Source of the DNA: Corylus avellana
Lineage: Eukaryota; Streptophyta; Magnoliopsida; Fagales; Betulaceae
DNA length: 64,000 nt
NCBI RefSeq assembly: GCF_901000735.1
Contig: NC_081542.1
Span: 46,912,238-46,976,237, forward strand
Direction: 5' to 3'
The translations under genes and the position numbers were made by a program. Every line of letters begins with the position of its first letter. Position 1 is the first letter of the stretch. The notes under the pieces were generated by a model, which saw nothing but the letters and a program-made list of their open reading frames with translations, was not told the DNA's origin and did no database searches. Below, one piece after another: positions 49,251-64,000 of the stretch.

Positions 49251-49829
49251 TTCCTCAAATCATCTTCCGATTGGTAAAATTTTCTCAAATTTTTAACTGT
49301 GACAATATCTCATTAAACTAGTAAAGCATTGTTAATGTCCACTCAAAGCTAGCAAAAGATAAAAATGATCTTATAAATTTCTAATAAGACAAAAATAAAT
49401 CTTCTCAGCAAAGAAGGATTCTCACAATTTTCTTTGAAATGAGGAGGAGCGGGTCTTTCAAAAAGAAAAATATAAAATAACTATTTTACCTTTGAAAAAC
49501 AAGCACCGGTTCCTCTATCGGTTTCAAATAAAATAAAGAAAGATTTTTTTGGAACGGAGAGGATTCGGGTCCACACGTTATTTACAAGAAAAATTCTGCA
49601 CGTTTACATGGAAAATTCAATGCGCGGGTGGAACGCTAGAACATTAATTGCCCGTAGCTAGGAACCAACCTTTTGGTTTCGTGGGTTTTTCTTGATCACT
49701 TCTATCTCAATCAACCTTTCCTTTTATCTCAAGAGAGTCGACCATTACCCAAAGAATGCGAAACCGCTTGGTCAATTTGGACGTGGAAGTATTCAGCTTC
49801 GAAGAAATTAAGCACACTACTATATGAAA

Positions 49830-49878
<49 letters not shown>

Positions 49879-51320
49879 CATATTCAATTTTAGTATTAAT
49901 TATATTATATTATTTAGAGCATTTCCAGCTATTTTCATTTTTTTTTTTAAATTAGGAAATAAAACTATTTTTTGTTCCCTATTCAAATAGACTCTATAAT
50001 ATCTTCCATTATCTTTTCATATATCAATTAAATATTCTTTTTTACAAAATATAAGTTCCTACATACCCTCAACATTTTTACAAAATTTCAATATAATTCC
50101 CAATTAAAAACAAAGAGATGATAAGCTCTTTTAGTTTCTTACACATTTGTTAGAATTGTAGCATTTCCAATGTTAAGAGAACCGACATGAGTAATTTTTT
50201 GTAAAATTTTTTTTGACATTTTTCCTATATGTAGTAAGGAAGGAAATGAGTTATAGGGAAACTAGCTGCTGGGAATACTTTTAGATTTTTTTTTTTTTCT
50301 GAGTCCTCCAAGGTAAAATTCATGTACCTTTTTTTTTAAGGGAAATTTTCAAGTTTCATTAACTCATATATATATATATATATATTTTGGTAGAACTTTT
50401 TGTAAGCCCAACATTTCTCTTTTTACTATTAGTTGAAATTCTTATTGTGGTCTTTTACTTGATGAAGTTCTTGTTATTTACTTTTTAAGTTTGGTTTTTG
50501 ATGGTATTTGGATACCAATTTTACGTGGACAAAATTGGAATTATGTTGATGAATTTTTAGTTCTTCTGATTGTATTGTTTCAATTTTAGAGTTATTGACT
50601 TATTGTAGTGACAGTTATCATGCCGTTTAATTTGGGATTTGGGACGTGACAAACCATCTCAAAAAGAAGAAATGTTGATCATATTTTCAGTAATTAACCA
50701 ACCAATTCTATATGCAGCATCCATAAAGGAAACCTGATAAAGTTCATTTGGTGAAGTGAGCTTGAGCAAAGATGAGGAGCTCTAGTATTCAAATTTTCCT
50801 TAATTAGCATTTAGGCCTGAAAAGAACCTATAAAAACAAAAAAGTCATTTTCATACAAAACCCAACATCATATGAAAAATAATGCAGACAGCCTAAAATT
50901 AATGAAAAGTAGTATAATGGAGTTTATGATCTGTCTTGTAATTTGCATGATTATAGGAGGACGGAAATAGTTAGAAAATTATTCTTGCTCTAATAAACAC
51001 GTACAGGTCATATTCCGTGACAATATCAGAAATCATGCATTATATCTAGACTACAAATCCCAGAACAAAACCCAAGGCTCCGAGGGTTTTTGGCCGCCTA
51101 TAATTGGTTCACTTAGGACTTTCAGTCGATCGGTTGAGGGCTTGTCCTAATGATACTTTCAACTTGAGGTCAATGAGGTGTCAACCAACCAAACTAATAA
51201 TTCGGTAGAAACATTGCCAATGAGGAATTCCTTTAAGGTAGTTGATCTTGGGGCATCAGATGTTCATGGGAAGTGAAATTTACATACAAACATGGGTATT
51301 ATAGCCCCTTCCACAAAACA
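49251..51320. other. 3' flank of CRK-L2, copy of 38650-40504, with AT microsatellite
   Basis: AT-rich; aligns with the L1 flank. An (AT)n microsatellite at about 49830-49876 is much longer than in the L1 copy (38970-38980), and another lies at about 50366-50385. I see no gene. Confidence 0.6.
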
Positions 51321-54515
<3,195 letters not shown>

Positions 54516-57500
54516 GTGTGTGCCTATAACATGCACAGATTTATGGCAAACAGAAATGGTTTGGCAGAAATCAATTACTTTGTGTTGGTACAATGTTGAA
54601 AGCATAGGAAGATGCAAACATTTGCCACTAGGACAAGGGGTCTGCTTGACGACCAAGTCAGTCAAGCGACTTTAAAAGGGTATCAAGGGAAAAGTAAAAT
54701 ACTGATAATGGTGAATTGTGTAGGGGAGAAAATACCCCTTAGTAGGTCCCGTTTTTTTTTTTTTTTTTTTTAATTTTTAATTTTTTATATGATTATTTAT
54801 AATATCTCCTAATGGTTCCCATTTATAATTGTGTAGGGGATAAAATATCTCTTAGTAGGTCCTATTTTTGTTTTTTATGATTATTTATAATATCTCCTAA
54901 TGGGTCCCATTTATAATTGTTTAGCGAAGAAAATATCAGCATCAGTAGTAACTGTTTCAATACAAAAATTTCTTTTTATTTTGTTTTGCAATTAGAGAAT
55001 AAAGTATAAGCAATATAAAATGAGCTTCTACTATTTGACGCAGTTCGAGCTCCTGAACCTGACCTCTTTCAATTAAATATTTCATAAATGAAAATGAGAT
55101 ATTTGATGCATGTTTAGCACATAATTAATTATGTGAGTTACTACCGCCAAACCTGATGGGAAAATTTCAATTCATTCAAAGTACATGCATGTGAATTAAT
55201 TAAAAAATAAAAAATTAACAATCAAATAATTCTAGCAGCATATATACAAGCTTAGACAACGGTCTACAAACTTAACCAAGAGTAACAGATTTTTTTTATT
55301 TTTTATTTTTTATTTATTTTTATTCTTTTTTATTTTTTTTTCTCTCATTTCTTTTTCCCTCCCGCTCTCTCCCTAAGGATAAAAAATAATATTTAAAGAA
55401 AGTGAAGAGTTGAATTAGATGTTTCTGTTGGAGATTGTAATATAAAACTAGTAGCTAAAATACAAAAAATTATATTTTGAATAGCAAAATAAGTATCATA
55501 ATTGGAGTTGCACTAGGGTAAAGTACTAAACTGAAATAGTAAAAAACAAAATTAGACAATGGCTGGGTCTTGGGTGCACTATAGGAATTTTAGCGAAGAG
55601 AGAACAAGATAAATTAAGCAGGATGTATAAATAATATCGTATAAATACTAAAACAAATTTTCCTCTTATTTTCACTTACGTTTTAACTCCTTAAACATAG
55701 TATCTTGAATAAGTACCTTGTACTTGTAGGAACATTTTAAGTAATAAGATATTATTGAAAAATGAAAAGATACACAAAAATGTTCCCATCTCTTTATGCA
55801 TCATATATAGTAGCGTGATTAATTTCTTGATCAAAGCGCCGTATGTACTTCCAAGTCCACATTGACCAAAAGGTTGATTGAGAGATAAATGAATGATAAC
55901 GGCCGGAGAAACCATGAAACCGAAATGTTAATTCCTGGCTACGGGCCATGCACATTATGAAATTTAATGTTCTCGCCAAGCGACGCCAACCAGGGCCGGA
56001 GGGAGGGGGGTTCAGAGGGGTCAAATGCCCCCCTCACCTCCTAAAAATTATCCTTAGCCATGGTAGAATTTGTCCGAATTTTCTGGTTGCCCACTCTCAA
56101 CCGCTCATCATGGGGCAAATATTTTTCACGAAGAGAGACATTCTTGACTCACACCATTTTTCTTTTCCTCTCACTGTAATTAGGTCAAATTAAGTCACGA
56201 ACTTTGAAGAAGATGAAAGAAGGTTGAAAGCAATAATACAATAATACATTTCTCAAAAAAAAAGTAATAATACAAAAACACAACGTTCCAAGACTTAAAC
56301 AATTCAAAACGAGTCGTTTCATTAATGTTTCAAACCTTTTGTTAAGCTTAACACTGTTTGTTGATCAGTTAAAAAAACACAGAGACTTAACGCACGTCTA
56401 TACCTTTTGTTTTGTTGAGAGGCTTAAACACGCGTACCAACTTATTCTTTTTGTTTTTTCTGATTCTAAGCTAACGGTAACTTGCAATTTGTCAGATTGA
56501 GTAAATATTGATTTCAGAAAAAAAAAATAATAATAATAAACAAATTATTTTAGTATTAATAATAAATTAATACTATAATATTATTTTTTTAAAAAAATTA
56601 AAATAAAAAAATAATAATAAAAAAAAAAATTTTATGCCTGTGATGCACGCCAGGCGTGCAGTATATCACTACCATTTTTCGTTAGATGTGCAGGTGTTTT
56701 TTTCATTGATGCTATTATGTAAACTTTATGCAAATACAACCTACCTACATTTTGATGATCATGTAACTAAGTTGATGCTTAATTCTAATTTCTTTTTTTT
56801 TTTCTTTCTTTTTATTTGATATAATTTTAACCTCAGATTTATTGGGACTCCACACAACCCTATTTCTCCCATTGACGAAGGAATAGTACGCCAATGGCCA
56901 TAATCAATGGACAACAACTTTCTTCACTGGTCCATTCTACTAATTAATGCGGTCAAGGGGGATGGCATGTAAGAAAGGGACAACGAACTTGTCCATTTTA
57001 ATAGTCATGATTTAAAGTTCATTACATGCATTAACTTTAAATTTTCTCTATAATGTTGAAAGCATAGGAAGATGCAAGGAAGATGCAAACATTTGCCATT
57101 AGGACAAGGGGTCTGCTTGACGACCAAGTCAGTCAAGCGACTTTAAAAGGGTATCAAGGAAAAAGCAAAATAGTGATAATGGTGAATTGTGTAGGGGAGA
57201 AAATATCTCTTAGTAGGTCCCATTTTTTGTTTTTGTTTTTGTTTTTTTTTTTTTTATGATTATTTATAATATCCCCTAATGGGTCCCATTAATAATTGTA
57301 TTGGGGAGAAAGTATCAGCACCAGTAGTAACTGCATGTTTCAATACAAAAATTTCTTTTTATTTTGTTTTGCAATTACAGAATAAATTATCAAAGTATAT
57401 CTAAGCAATATAAAATGAGCTTCTACTATTTGATGCAGTTCGAGCTCCTGAATCTGACCTCTTTCAATTAAATATTTCATAAATAAAAATGAGATATTTG

Positions 57501-58430
57501 ATGCATGTTTAGTACATAATTAATTATGTGAGTTACTACAGCCAAACTGAATGGGAAAATTTCAATTCATTCAAAGTACATGCATGTGAATTAATTAAAA
57601 ATTAAAAAATTAACAATCAAATAGTTCTAGCAGCATATATACAAGCTTAGACAACGGTCTACAAACTTAACCAAGAGTAACCGATTTTTTTTTTTTTTTT
57701 TAGTAAACTTTCATAATGGGTCCCATTTATAATTGTAGGGACATTTTAAGTAATAAGATATTATTGAAAAATGAAAAGATACACAAAAATGTTCCCATCT
57801 CTTTATGCACCATAGTAGCGTGATTAATTTCTTGATCAAAGCGCCGTGTACTTCCAACACATTGACCAGAAGGTTGGTTGAGAGATAAATGAATGATAAC
57901 GGCCGCCGGAGAATGTTATTTTCGTAAAAGGATCCTCTCTATTTAAAGAAATAACGGAAAATAATTTTCTCTATTTTAAAATTTTTTTATTTTTTCTATT
58001 TAGTGCATTTTTAAAAGTAGTGTTGTCTAAAAATTTTAATAGTGGTAGTGTATTAAATGCAATACCTTTCAAAATGCATTAAATAAAAAAAATAGAGGAA
58101 TTTTGAAATAAAAAAGATCATTTTCTATTATTTCCCGGCTACGGGCCATGCACATTTATGAATGTTCTCGCCAAGCGACGCCAACCAAACGCCCACTGAA
58201 TTTTCCAGACTCTGAATTTTCAAACATGGAGACTTTAGGTGCTTGGAGTATATATTAAAACAAGGACTACAAGTTTCCAATTCGGAAACTAGTAACGTAG
58301 ATTATTAGCACTGAAGTCAAGTCTTCCTTATCATGTAATTATGAAAATGTGATTCATAGTGACCAAAGCAATGTAATGCAATGCAGAAAAGCTTGCATAG
58401 TTGCAAAGACGAAGAAATTGGTTCATCAAT
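54516..58430. promoter_or_regulatory. Divergent intergenic region between CRK-L2 and gene M, with duplicated spacers
   Basis: A mosaic: L2 upstream sequence (54516-55300), spacer S3 (55828-56770, with hAT-like left end CAGGGCCGGAGG at 55991), 56862-57050 matching 15756-15960, and 57056-57700, a second copy of the L2 upstream sequence. Last come 57730-58430, the gene M upstream region with W-box core TTGACC at 57862-57867. No gene seen. Confidence 0.5.
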
Positions 58431-60110
58431 ATGCGTTCGTTCAATCACATCCCTCTTCCCATAGTTTTCCTTTCCATGCTTAGCTTAAGCTTCCTCAGCT
58501 TGACCACTCATATTGCAGCTCAGACTTACCTCTACCACATCTGTGCAAACACTACTTTCCCCGACAATGGCAGTCACCTATCCAGTCTCAGGTCCCTCCT
58601 CTTTTCACTCTCCTCCTACGCCACCGGCAGTATCAAATTCTACAGTCTCAGCTCCCCCGCCTTGAATATCTCTTCCAATAACGCTTCCAGCAAAATTCAA
58701 ATCACCAGCCATAATATCTCCTTCTCCATCCCCATGCACACCATCTTCCTCTGCCGTGGTGATCTCAGTACCGAACTCTGCGGAAAGTGCGTGGGCAACG
58801 CAACCCAACTGCTCGTCAATGAATGTTCCAGGGAACGGGCTGCTGTCGTTTGGTACGACGAATGCATGGTACGCTACTCCAACGAGTCTATCTTCTCCAC
58901 CGTGGCCGTAAGGCCTAGAGTTTCCTTGTTGAACACACAGAACATCACCGAGCAGGACCGGTTTAACCGGCTATTGAACATCACGATGACCCAACTGGCA
59001 AGTCAAGTCTCGAACTTCCCAACCGGAACTTCGAAGTTTGGGACTAAGGAAGTGAATTTTTCCCAGTTTCAAAATCTGTACAACCTTGTGCAGTGCACGC
59101 CGGACCTGTCCAGCGCCGACTGCAATAGTTGTCTTCAGGCAGCTATAAACCGTCTTCCTATATGTTGTGATGGAAAGCAAGGGGGAAGAGTTATGTTTCC
59201 TAGCTGTAATGTTAGGTACGAGTTGTACCAATTCTACAATGAAACTATGGCGCCCGCGCTTACACCAGGGATTGTACCTTCACCTCCACCTCTAGGCTCG
59301 GTAACTGGACCAAAAGGTAAAGTTTCTTACCCACCTCATCTCTCACTCCTTTACGGGTTTTTAGGCTAAATTACATTTTGCCTATAGGCCCTAAACTGTT
59401 TATAAATTTTCCCCTAAATTTTCAATTGTTGTGATTTCCTCATCTTTAATTCGAAATATTTATTTTATTGCCTCTTCCTGTGAGAATAAGAATAAATTTG
59501 GATGAAAAACAACTAAAAACTTGTACTACGTTCCATCACAATAAGGCACTACTTTAAGCGGAAAACAACTCAATATGGCATATTGACCTGTTTGTGTTTA
59601 ATTTATGTGTGCTGCACTTTTGTCTAATTTTACATACTTCTTTGTTACGTTAGAATAAATATTGGAATTGTCTCCAAGAGGTAGCTCAATCGACTGGGAC
59701 CACGCCTAATAAAGCAGAGGTCACTAGTTCAAAACTTTTTTCTCCCTCCTATGCGGACATATAAAATAAAAATAAAAATAAATAATAAATATTTGAATTA
59801 AGGGGAAGGGGAGATTGGGATAAATATTTGAATTAAGAAAGCGATCACAAATTGAGTTATTTACCTTTTGATTCTATTTCAACATTTATGGCATGCCTAA
59901 TATTTAGGAAGCTTCATTAAATTACAGCTATACCAATGTATGAAACTCGAATTATTAGATTAATTATGCAGAAAATCACTTTTGTTACTATTCAACATCT
60001 AAGTGAGCCTTGATATTGTTTGTGCAGGTAAAAGCAAAATCTTAACGGTAACGATAGTCGCCATTGTTGCTCCAATCGCTGCGTCTGTGGTGCCATTCCT
60101 TCTGGGCTAA
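58431..60110 (+). CDS. Gene M: kinase-less DUF26 membrane protein
   Basis: Two exons, 58431-59316 and 60028-60110; 969 nt, 322 residues. Starts at the ATG before RSFNHIPLP. Signal peptide, DUF26-1 (CRGDLSTELCGKC), DUF26-2 (CTPDLSSADCNSC, all cysteines kept), Pro hinge, then the hydrophobic exon-2 end finishing VVPFLLG and stop. It is closest to gene I: same hinge length, same SINE in the intron, same kinase relic downstream. Unlike I it keeps the second-domain Cys, so it is the better functional candidate. Role as for gene K. The stop after the membrane segment is shared by I, K and M, so the loss of the kinase part predates their duplication. Confidence 0.86.
59670..59784 (+). mobile_element. 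tRNA-derived SINE in the gene M intron
   Basis: Same insertion as in gene I: GTAGCTCAATCGACTGGG A-box region, TAGTTCAAAAC B-box region, A-rich tail. Flanked by ATAAATATTGGAATT (59655-59669) and ATAAATATTTGAATT (59785-59799). Confidence 0.75.
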
Positions 60111-60450
60111 TGCATGCATGTCTCCCTAATTGGTTTAGTGGAACTAATACATCAAACTTGTTTAGAGTGCTAATTATAAATCTCCCTGTGATACTTAGGA
60201 GAAGTAATGAACAGTTTATGAATTAAGATTTTATTCATCAATATTAGTGCAAATTGAGTAAATGTCACGTAGAAAAGCCCAACAAGTTCAATGGTGCTTG
60301 AATTTTGATTCAAGTCTAAAATAAGCCTGTAAAGGTCTAATTTGGTAAAGCCAAGTTAATAGATGGGCCGAGCCCAATGTTACTGAAAATGGTAGGGGAA
60401 GCCCACATCTATCATATCTGGTGCGGAATGAGTACAAGGATCTCTGCAAC
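60111..60450. other. 3' flank of gene M
   Basis: Aligns with 34234-34576 downstream of gene I. No gene seen. Confidence 0.55.
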
Positions 60451-61039
60451 TAGGGGTGTAAACGAGCCGAGCTTGAGCGAGCTTCCCTTGTTTGGGCTCG
60501 GCTTGTTTAAATTATACTCGAGCCGAGCTTAAAGACGAGCCAAAAAATCGAGCTCGAGCTCATAATAAGTCGAGCCAAGCCAGTTCACGAGCTGGCTCTT
60601 ATTTTTAATTTAATTTGTTTAATTTATTAATTTATTTTTTTTATTATAAATTTAAACTTCAAATACTCTTAAACGGCTCAAAAAGCCAGTTTGCATATGA
60701 GCATTTACTTAGTCTGGCTAACGGAGTATGGAGCCCGAATCAATACAATAAGACACTTGGTTTCGAAGAGAGAGGATATGCATCATTTTATTATAAAATG
60801 ATGCTATTAGAGAAAAAAAAAAAAAAAATCAATTTTTAATATTAATATGAAGAATTATGTTAATAACTACCAACTCGAGCTTTATACGAGCTGCTCACGA
60901 ACTTAGCCGAGCTAGTTTCGTTTAATATTCGAGCTAGAATTCGTGTTCACGAAACGCTTCATTTAATATTCGAGTCGAGCACGAGCCGAACTTATACGAG
61001 CCGAGTCCGAGCGAGCGACTTGCTCTCTTAACAGCCCTA
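60451..61039. mobile_element. hAT-like MITE, 589 bp, downstream of gene M
   Basis: Starts TAGGGGTGTAAACGAGCCG and ends with the complement of TAGGGCTGTTAAGAG. Subterminal GAGCTCGAGC and GAGCCGAG repeats crowd both ends. Flanking 8-bp duplications are TCTGCAAC (60443-60450) and TCTGTAAC (61040-61047). The paralogous region after gene I is empty at about 34568. The interior is AT-rich and non-coding. Confidence 0.88.
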
Positions 61040-61655
61040 TCTGTAACTACGTACCTAGGAGGATCAAAAGCTTGAATAATACTTTAGGAGTTGTGAATAC
61101 CTCTACATTTAGGGCAGACAACGATTCAATTTGAAATTAGTGAGTTAGGATTAAAGGATTTGGCTCGTTTAGTTAACTGAGTTGAATTATAATTGATCTA
61201 TATAGTTTTATATATGCTCATATTTTGATAGATACAAAACGAATTGTGACCCCTTCTCTAGATGTGGAAGATTTGGAGATTCTGCTGCAAAATGAGAATT
61301 TGTGAGCCCATGTGCAGTTCAGGATTGCCCTTGACTCTCAATCTCTTGTAATGCTTGGTTGTATATTATGTGAACCGTATAGTTCTAGCAGGTAGCGCCG
61401 CAACAGCCTGTAGTTTTGTATTTTCTTGCTCTTTGTGAATAATTTCCTTTGCCATCCAAAACAGATTCAATACATTAATTAATTATGACACTGAAGCCAA
61501 TTGTAAATCAATTCAATGTTTTTATTTTTTATTTTTTATTTTTATTTTTTTACAGAACCAAAAGAAAGAAAGAAGAAAAATCATGAACCAAGCTACTATA
61601 GCTTTCAAAATAAACCTATGATTTTGTCCACAATTGTAGCTACTATCCTCAAACC
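61040..61655. other. Flank between the hAT-like MITE and CRK-N
   Basis: Continues the alignment with the gene I flank (34577-35207). A T-rich run lies at 61519-61552. No gene seen. Confidence 0.55.
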
Positions 61656-62166
61656 CTAGCGAGGATATAGTTCAGAAACTGAAGCCTCATTTGCTGCGAC
61701 TAGGATTACCCCTGAACTATACTCCTGTTGTGATGATGTGCTTGCTTTAATAGTGCTATGCATAAAAAATGCTGGTCGGGAGGGTATGGGAAGAGTGAGA
61801 GAGTGACTATTGAGTATGGAAACCACATAAACCATGGTTGGTCTATCAACCACGCTTTCTTGAAGACAAAGTAATCCAATGTGGATGCATCTCCATATTT
61901 TTATCATTGAACTGTCCCTCAGTGTGGGATCTATAAGATTTCACACATCCCCTCCATCCAATATTTCCATCCCTGCACAACAACATTAAAGAAACAGAGT
62001 TATACTCCAATTACTTTCCAACTTCATGTGCATTGTTTCAAGTAAAACCAGAATTTATCCAATGAGATTCATACTCACATAGCTTGGAAAATACTCTACA
62101 TTCTCACCATTACGGAAACAACAACTTTTGGCCACTCAGACTCTCTAAAATTAACACACCAATACT
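61656..62166 (-). pseudogene. CRK-N: 3' end relic of a CRK kinase, cut by a Copia fragment
   Basis: Exon 7 (61656 to about 61974) ends NEASVSELYPR and stop, with the same early frameshift as relic J (WMEGMCEIL then stop). Part of exon 6 (about 62078-62166) follows and stops abruptly where retrotransposon gag sequence begins. With the DUF26 exon at 63506-64000 on the same strand it was probably one gene. Confidence 0.8.
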
Positions 62167-63413
62167 TTTTCAACATGACTACTCTTCTTGGAAATATTAC
62201 ATCTTTGTGAAGAGCCTTTCACACTTGGTTTTCTTTCATAGCTGCCTCTACCCTTCCTCTTGGACTTCTTCCTCTTCCTCTTGCTCTAAAACTTCTACCT
62301 CCTCTAGTTGAGTCTCCTTCGCCTTGTTCATGACTTAATGCTCTATTTTCATAATTTTTTGAATTAACAGTGAGCTTAGATTGAAATGCACTCTCTATTG
62401 ACTTTTCGGAGTGTCGTTCCAACCTTTGCTCATGAGATTTCAATGAACCCAACAACTCTTGAACACCTAAACTAGATAGGTCTTTTGTTTCTTCAATTTC
62501 AGCCACCATATGATCAAATTTTTCATGCAAGCTTATCAATATTTTTTCCACAATTCTACGATCAATCATATTTTCACCATAAGCTTTCATTTGATTTACC
62601 AACTCCAAAAATCTAGTGGAATAATCTTTCACACTTTCATTTTCTTTCATTCTTATATTTTCAAAATCTCTTCTAAGAGTTTGGAGTTTGATGGCTCTTA
62701 CCTTTTTATCTCCTTGAAATTCTTCTTGGAGAATGTCTCAAGCCTCCTTAGCTCTTGTTGCTCCCATAATCCTTGGAACAATAGTTTTTGAAACTCTCAT
62801 TTGAATCATCCCAAGAGCTCCAGCATCTTTGCTTTTGTTTTCCTTCAATTCCCCTTTTTGAGATTCGGTCATGGTTGATGTAGATTCAGGTATTTCATAT
62901 CCTGATTCTACCATCTCTCATAAATCTATGGAGACAAACAAGGTCTTCATCTTTATAGACCAGAAATCATAATTTTCACCAGAGAAAATCGGTACCTGGA
63001 CATTGCTCCAATTCATGCTTGTGCTGGCCATGGATTCTCCTTCAACTTATCCTCTTCTTTCTCTTCAAATTTCTGCCCAAAGCTCTTCTTAGAACCAAGC
63101 TCTGATACCAAATTTTGTTGGCTGGATTTTCTAGCAAGACACACTCCAAGGGCAGTAGATTAAACAAGGGAAACACAATAGAATAAGAAGAACAACTTGC
63201 TGCAGAAATTCTGCAGAAAATGAGTAAAAGGCAAGAGAAAAACAGGGGAAAAAACATAGGAAAAAAATAGGGATAGGAAGAACAATTTTGTGCAAGGGAC
63301 TCGGCTCTTCTATTTTTCTTCTTCTTCTTACAATTTTCTGCAGCTACACAATACAAAAGACAAGAGAAACCTTTTACAAAAAGAGTTCTAGAACAACACG
63401 TGGCTTCACAACA
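62167..63413 (-). mobile_element. Truncated Ty1/Copia LTR retrotransposon: LTR, PBS and broken gag
   Basis: On the minus strand a probable 5' LTR runs about 63413-63116 (TGTTG to CAACA, boundary inferred). TGGTATCAGAGC, the standard Copia primer-binding site, lies at 63099-63110. The gag frame starts at ATG 63031 and runs to about 62217. It has the Copia gag core (SVKDYSTRFLELVNQMKAYG) and an Arg/Gly-rich tail. Two in-frame TGA codons, where Trp is usual, break it near 62913 and 62739. Homology ends inside the zinc knuckle at about 62167; protease, integrase and reverse transcriptase are absent. It is a dead fragment. Confidence 0.85.
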
Positions 63414-63505
63414 AACACACATTTTCACCTACTACAAACTAGAATTTAATAAACACAACCAAATTTAAAAATTGACAAGTCAAAGCACATTAATTTGTAA
63501 CAATA
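63414..63505. other. Junction between Copia LTR and CRK-O
   Basis: Short AT-rich flank with no feature; the DUF26 exon homology ends near 63506. Confidence 0.4.
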
Positions 63506-64000
63506 TTAAGCATTCGGTAAAACTGGTACAGTTCAAACCTGATTCTACAGCTAGGAAACATAATTCTTGCCCCTTGGTATCCACTACAACATTCCTGCAT
63601 TAACGTTATCCCTTCCTGTATACACTTACTGCAATCAGAGCTGGATATGTCAGGCGTGCACTGCTCAAGTGTGTAGAGTATTTGAGACCCCGTAAAATTT
63701 GCTTCTTTTGTGGCAAACTTTTTGGCACCACTGATTCCGGCATTTGAAACCCGGCTTACCAAGCCATTCGTCGTTGCCATCAACAACTGGTTAAAGCGAG
63801 CTGGATCAGAAAGATTGTACTTAGTCAGTTGGTAAAGGCTTGGCTGCGTGTTCATGTTGGAGAAGAAATATTCGTCTGAGTAGCGCAACATGCACTCCTC
63901 GTACGAGATCACGGCCTGTTTTCCTCTAACGCAGTACTGCAGACTCAGATCTTGGGTTCCACCTGCCACGCAATCTACGCAGTCTTGGACGGTGAGGTCA
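63506..64000 (-). pseudogene. CRK-O: partial DUF26 exon running off the window
   Basis: The frame enters from the right edge (DLTVQDCVDCVAGGT) and runs through the end of DUF26-1 and all of DUF26-2, with CTPDISSSDCSKC and CCSGYQGARIMFPSC. It reaches ELYQFYR and then leaves the family sequence, ending in a stop at about 63490. The Pro hinge and transmembrane exon are missing. The sequence is open and well conserved, but its 3' part was lost at the rearrangement with the Copia fragment. It probably belonged with CRK-N. The N-terminal half lies outside the window. Confidence 0.75.

Overview
This is a nuclear segment of a dicot plant genome. Its genes are spliced, AT-rich introns and poly-A/T tracts are common, plant retrotransposons and DNA transposons are present, and three assembly gaps of exactly 100 N occur (20755-20854, 30271-30370, 32324-32423). 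Protein style and repeats suggest a woody rosid, but I cannot fix the species.

The window is dominated by one gene family: a tandem array of cysteine-rich receptor-like kinases (CRKs, DUF26/Gnk2 ectodomain plus Ser/Thr kinase), with about 15 loci at every stage of decay. The full plan is seven exons: signal peptide plus two DUF26 domains; transmembrane segment; juxtamembrane plus Gly loop; Lys/alpha-C; HRD/DFG; APE/subdomain IX; C-lobe and tail. I could rebuild in-frame models for three minus-strand CRKs (3782-7788, 9368-12475, 51321-54515). A fourth (40505-43991) is spoiled by one nonsense codon. Three plus-strand genes (32553-34233, 45386-47042, 58431-60110) encode two DUF26 domains followed by a hydrophobic C-terminus and no kinase. 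The others are truncated, frameshifted or transposon-interrupted pseudogenes.

Layout. 1-840: LINE ORF2 end. 907-1275: a complete TRIM retrotransposon. 3.7-7.8 kb and 9.4-12.5 kb: two CRKs. 13.4-14.9 kb and 16.6-18.2 kb: kinase-only relics. 19.4-27.5 kb: a diverged copy of the 10.9-15.5 kb block, broken by a CACTA-like element and an unresolved region. 27.6-29.7 kb: a TRIM with a hAT-like element nested in its LTR. 30.4-62.2 kb: three rounds of a unit made of a minus-strand CRK head-to-head with a plus-strand kinase-less DUF26 gene (H-I, L1-K, L2-M). 62.2-64.0 kb: a CRK broken by a truncated Copia element.

The CRKs would sit in the plasma membrane and signal through a cytoplasmic kinase. The kinase-less proteins keep the ectodomain and a membrane anchor only, so they could act as co-receptors, decoys or apoplastic lectin-like defence proteins; this is inference. 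Because the paralogous blocks are so similar, many insertions have an empty counterpart in the same window, so insertion order and target-site duplications can be read directly.
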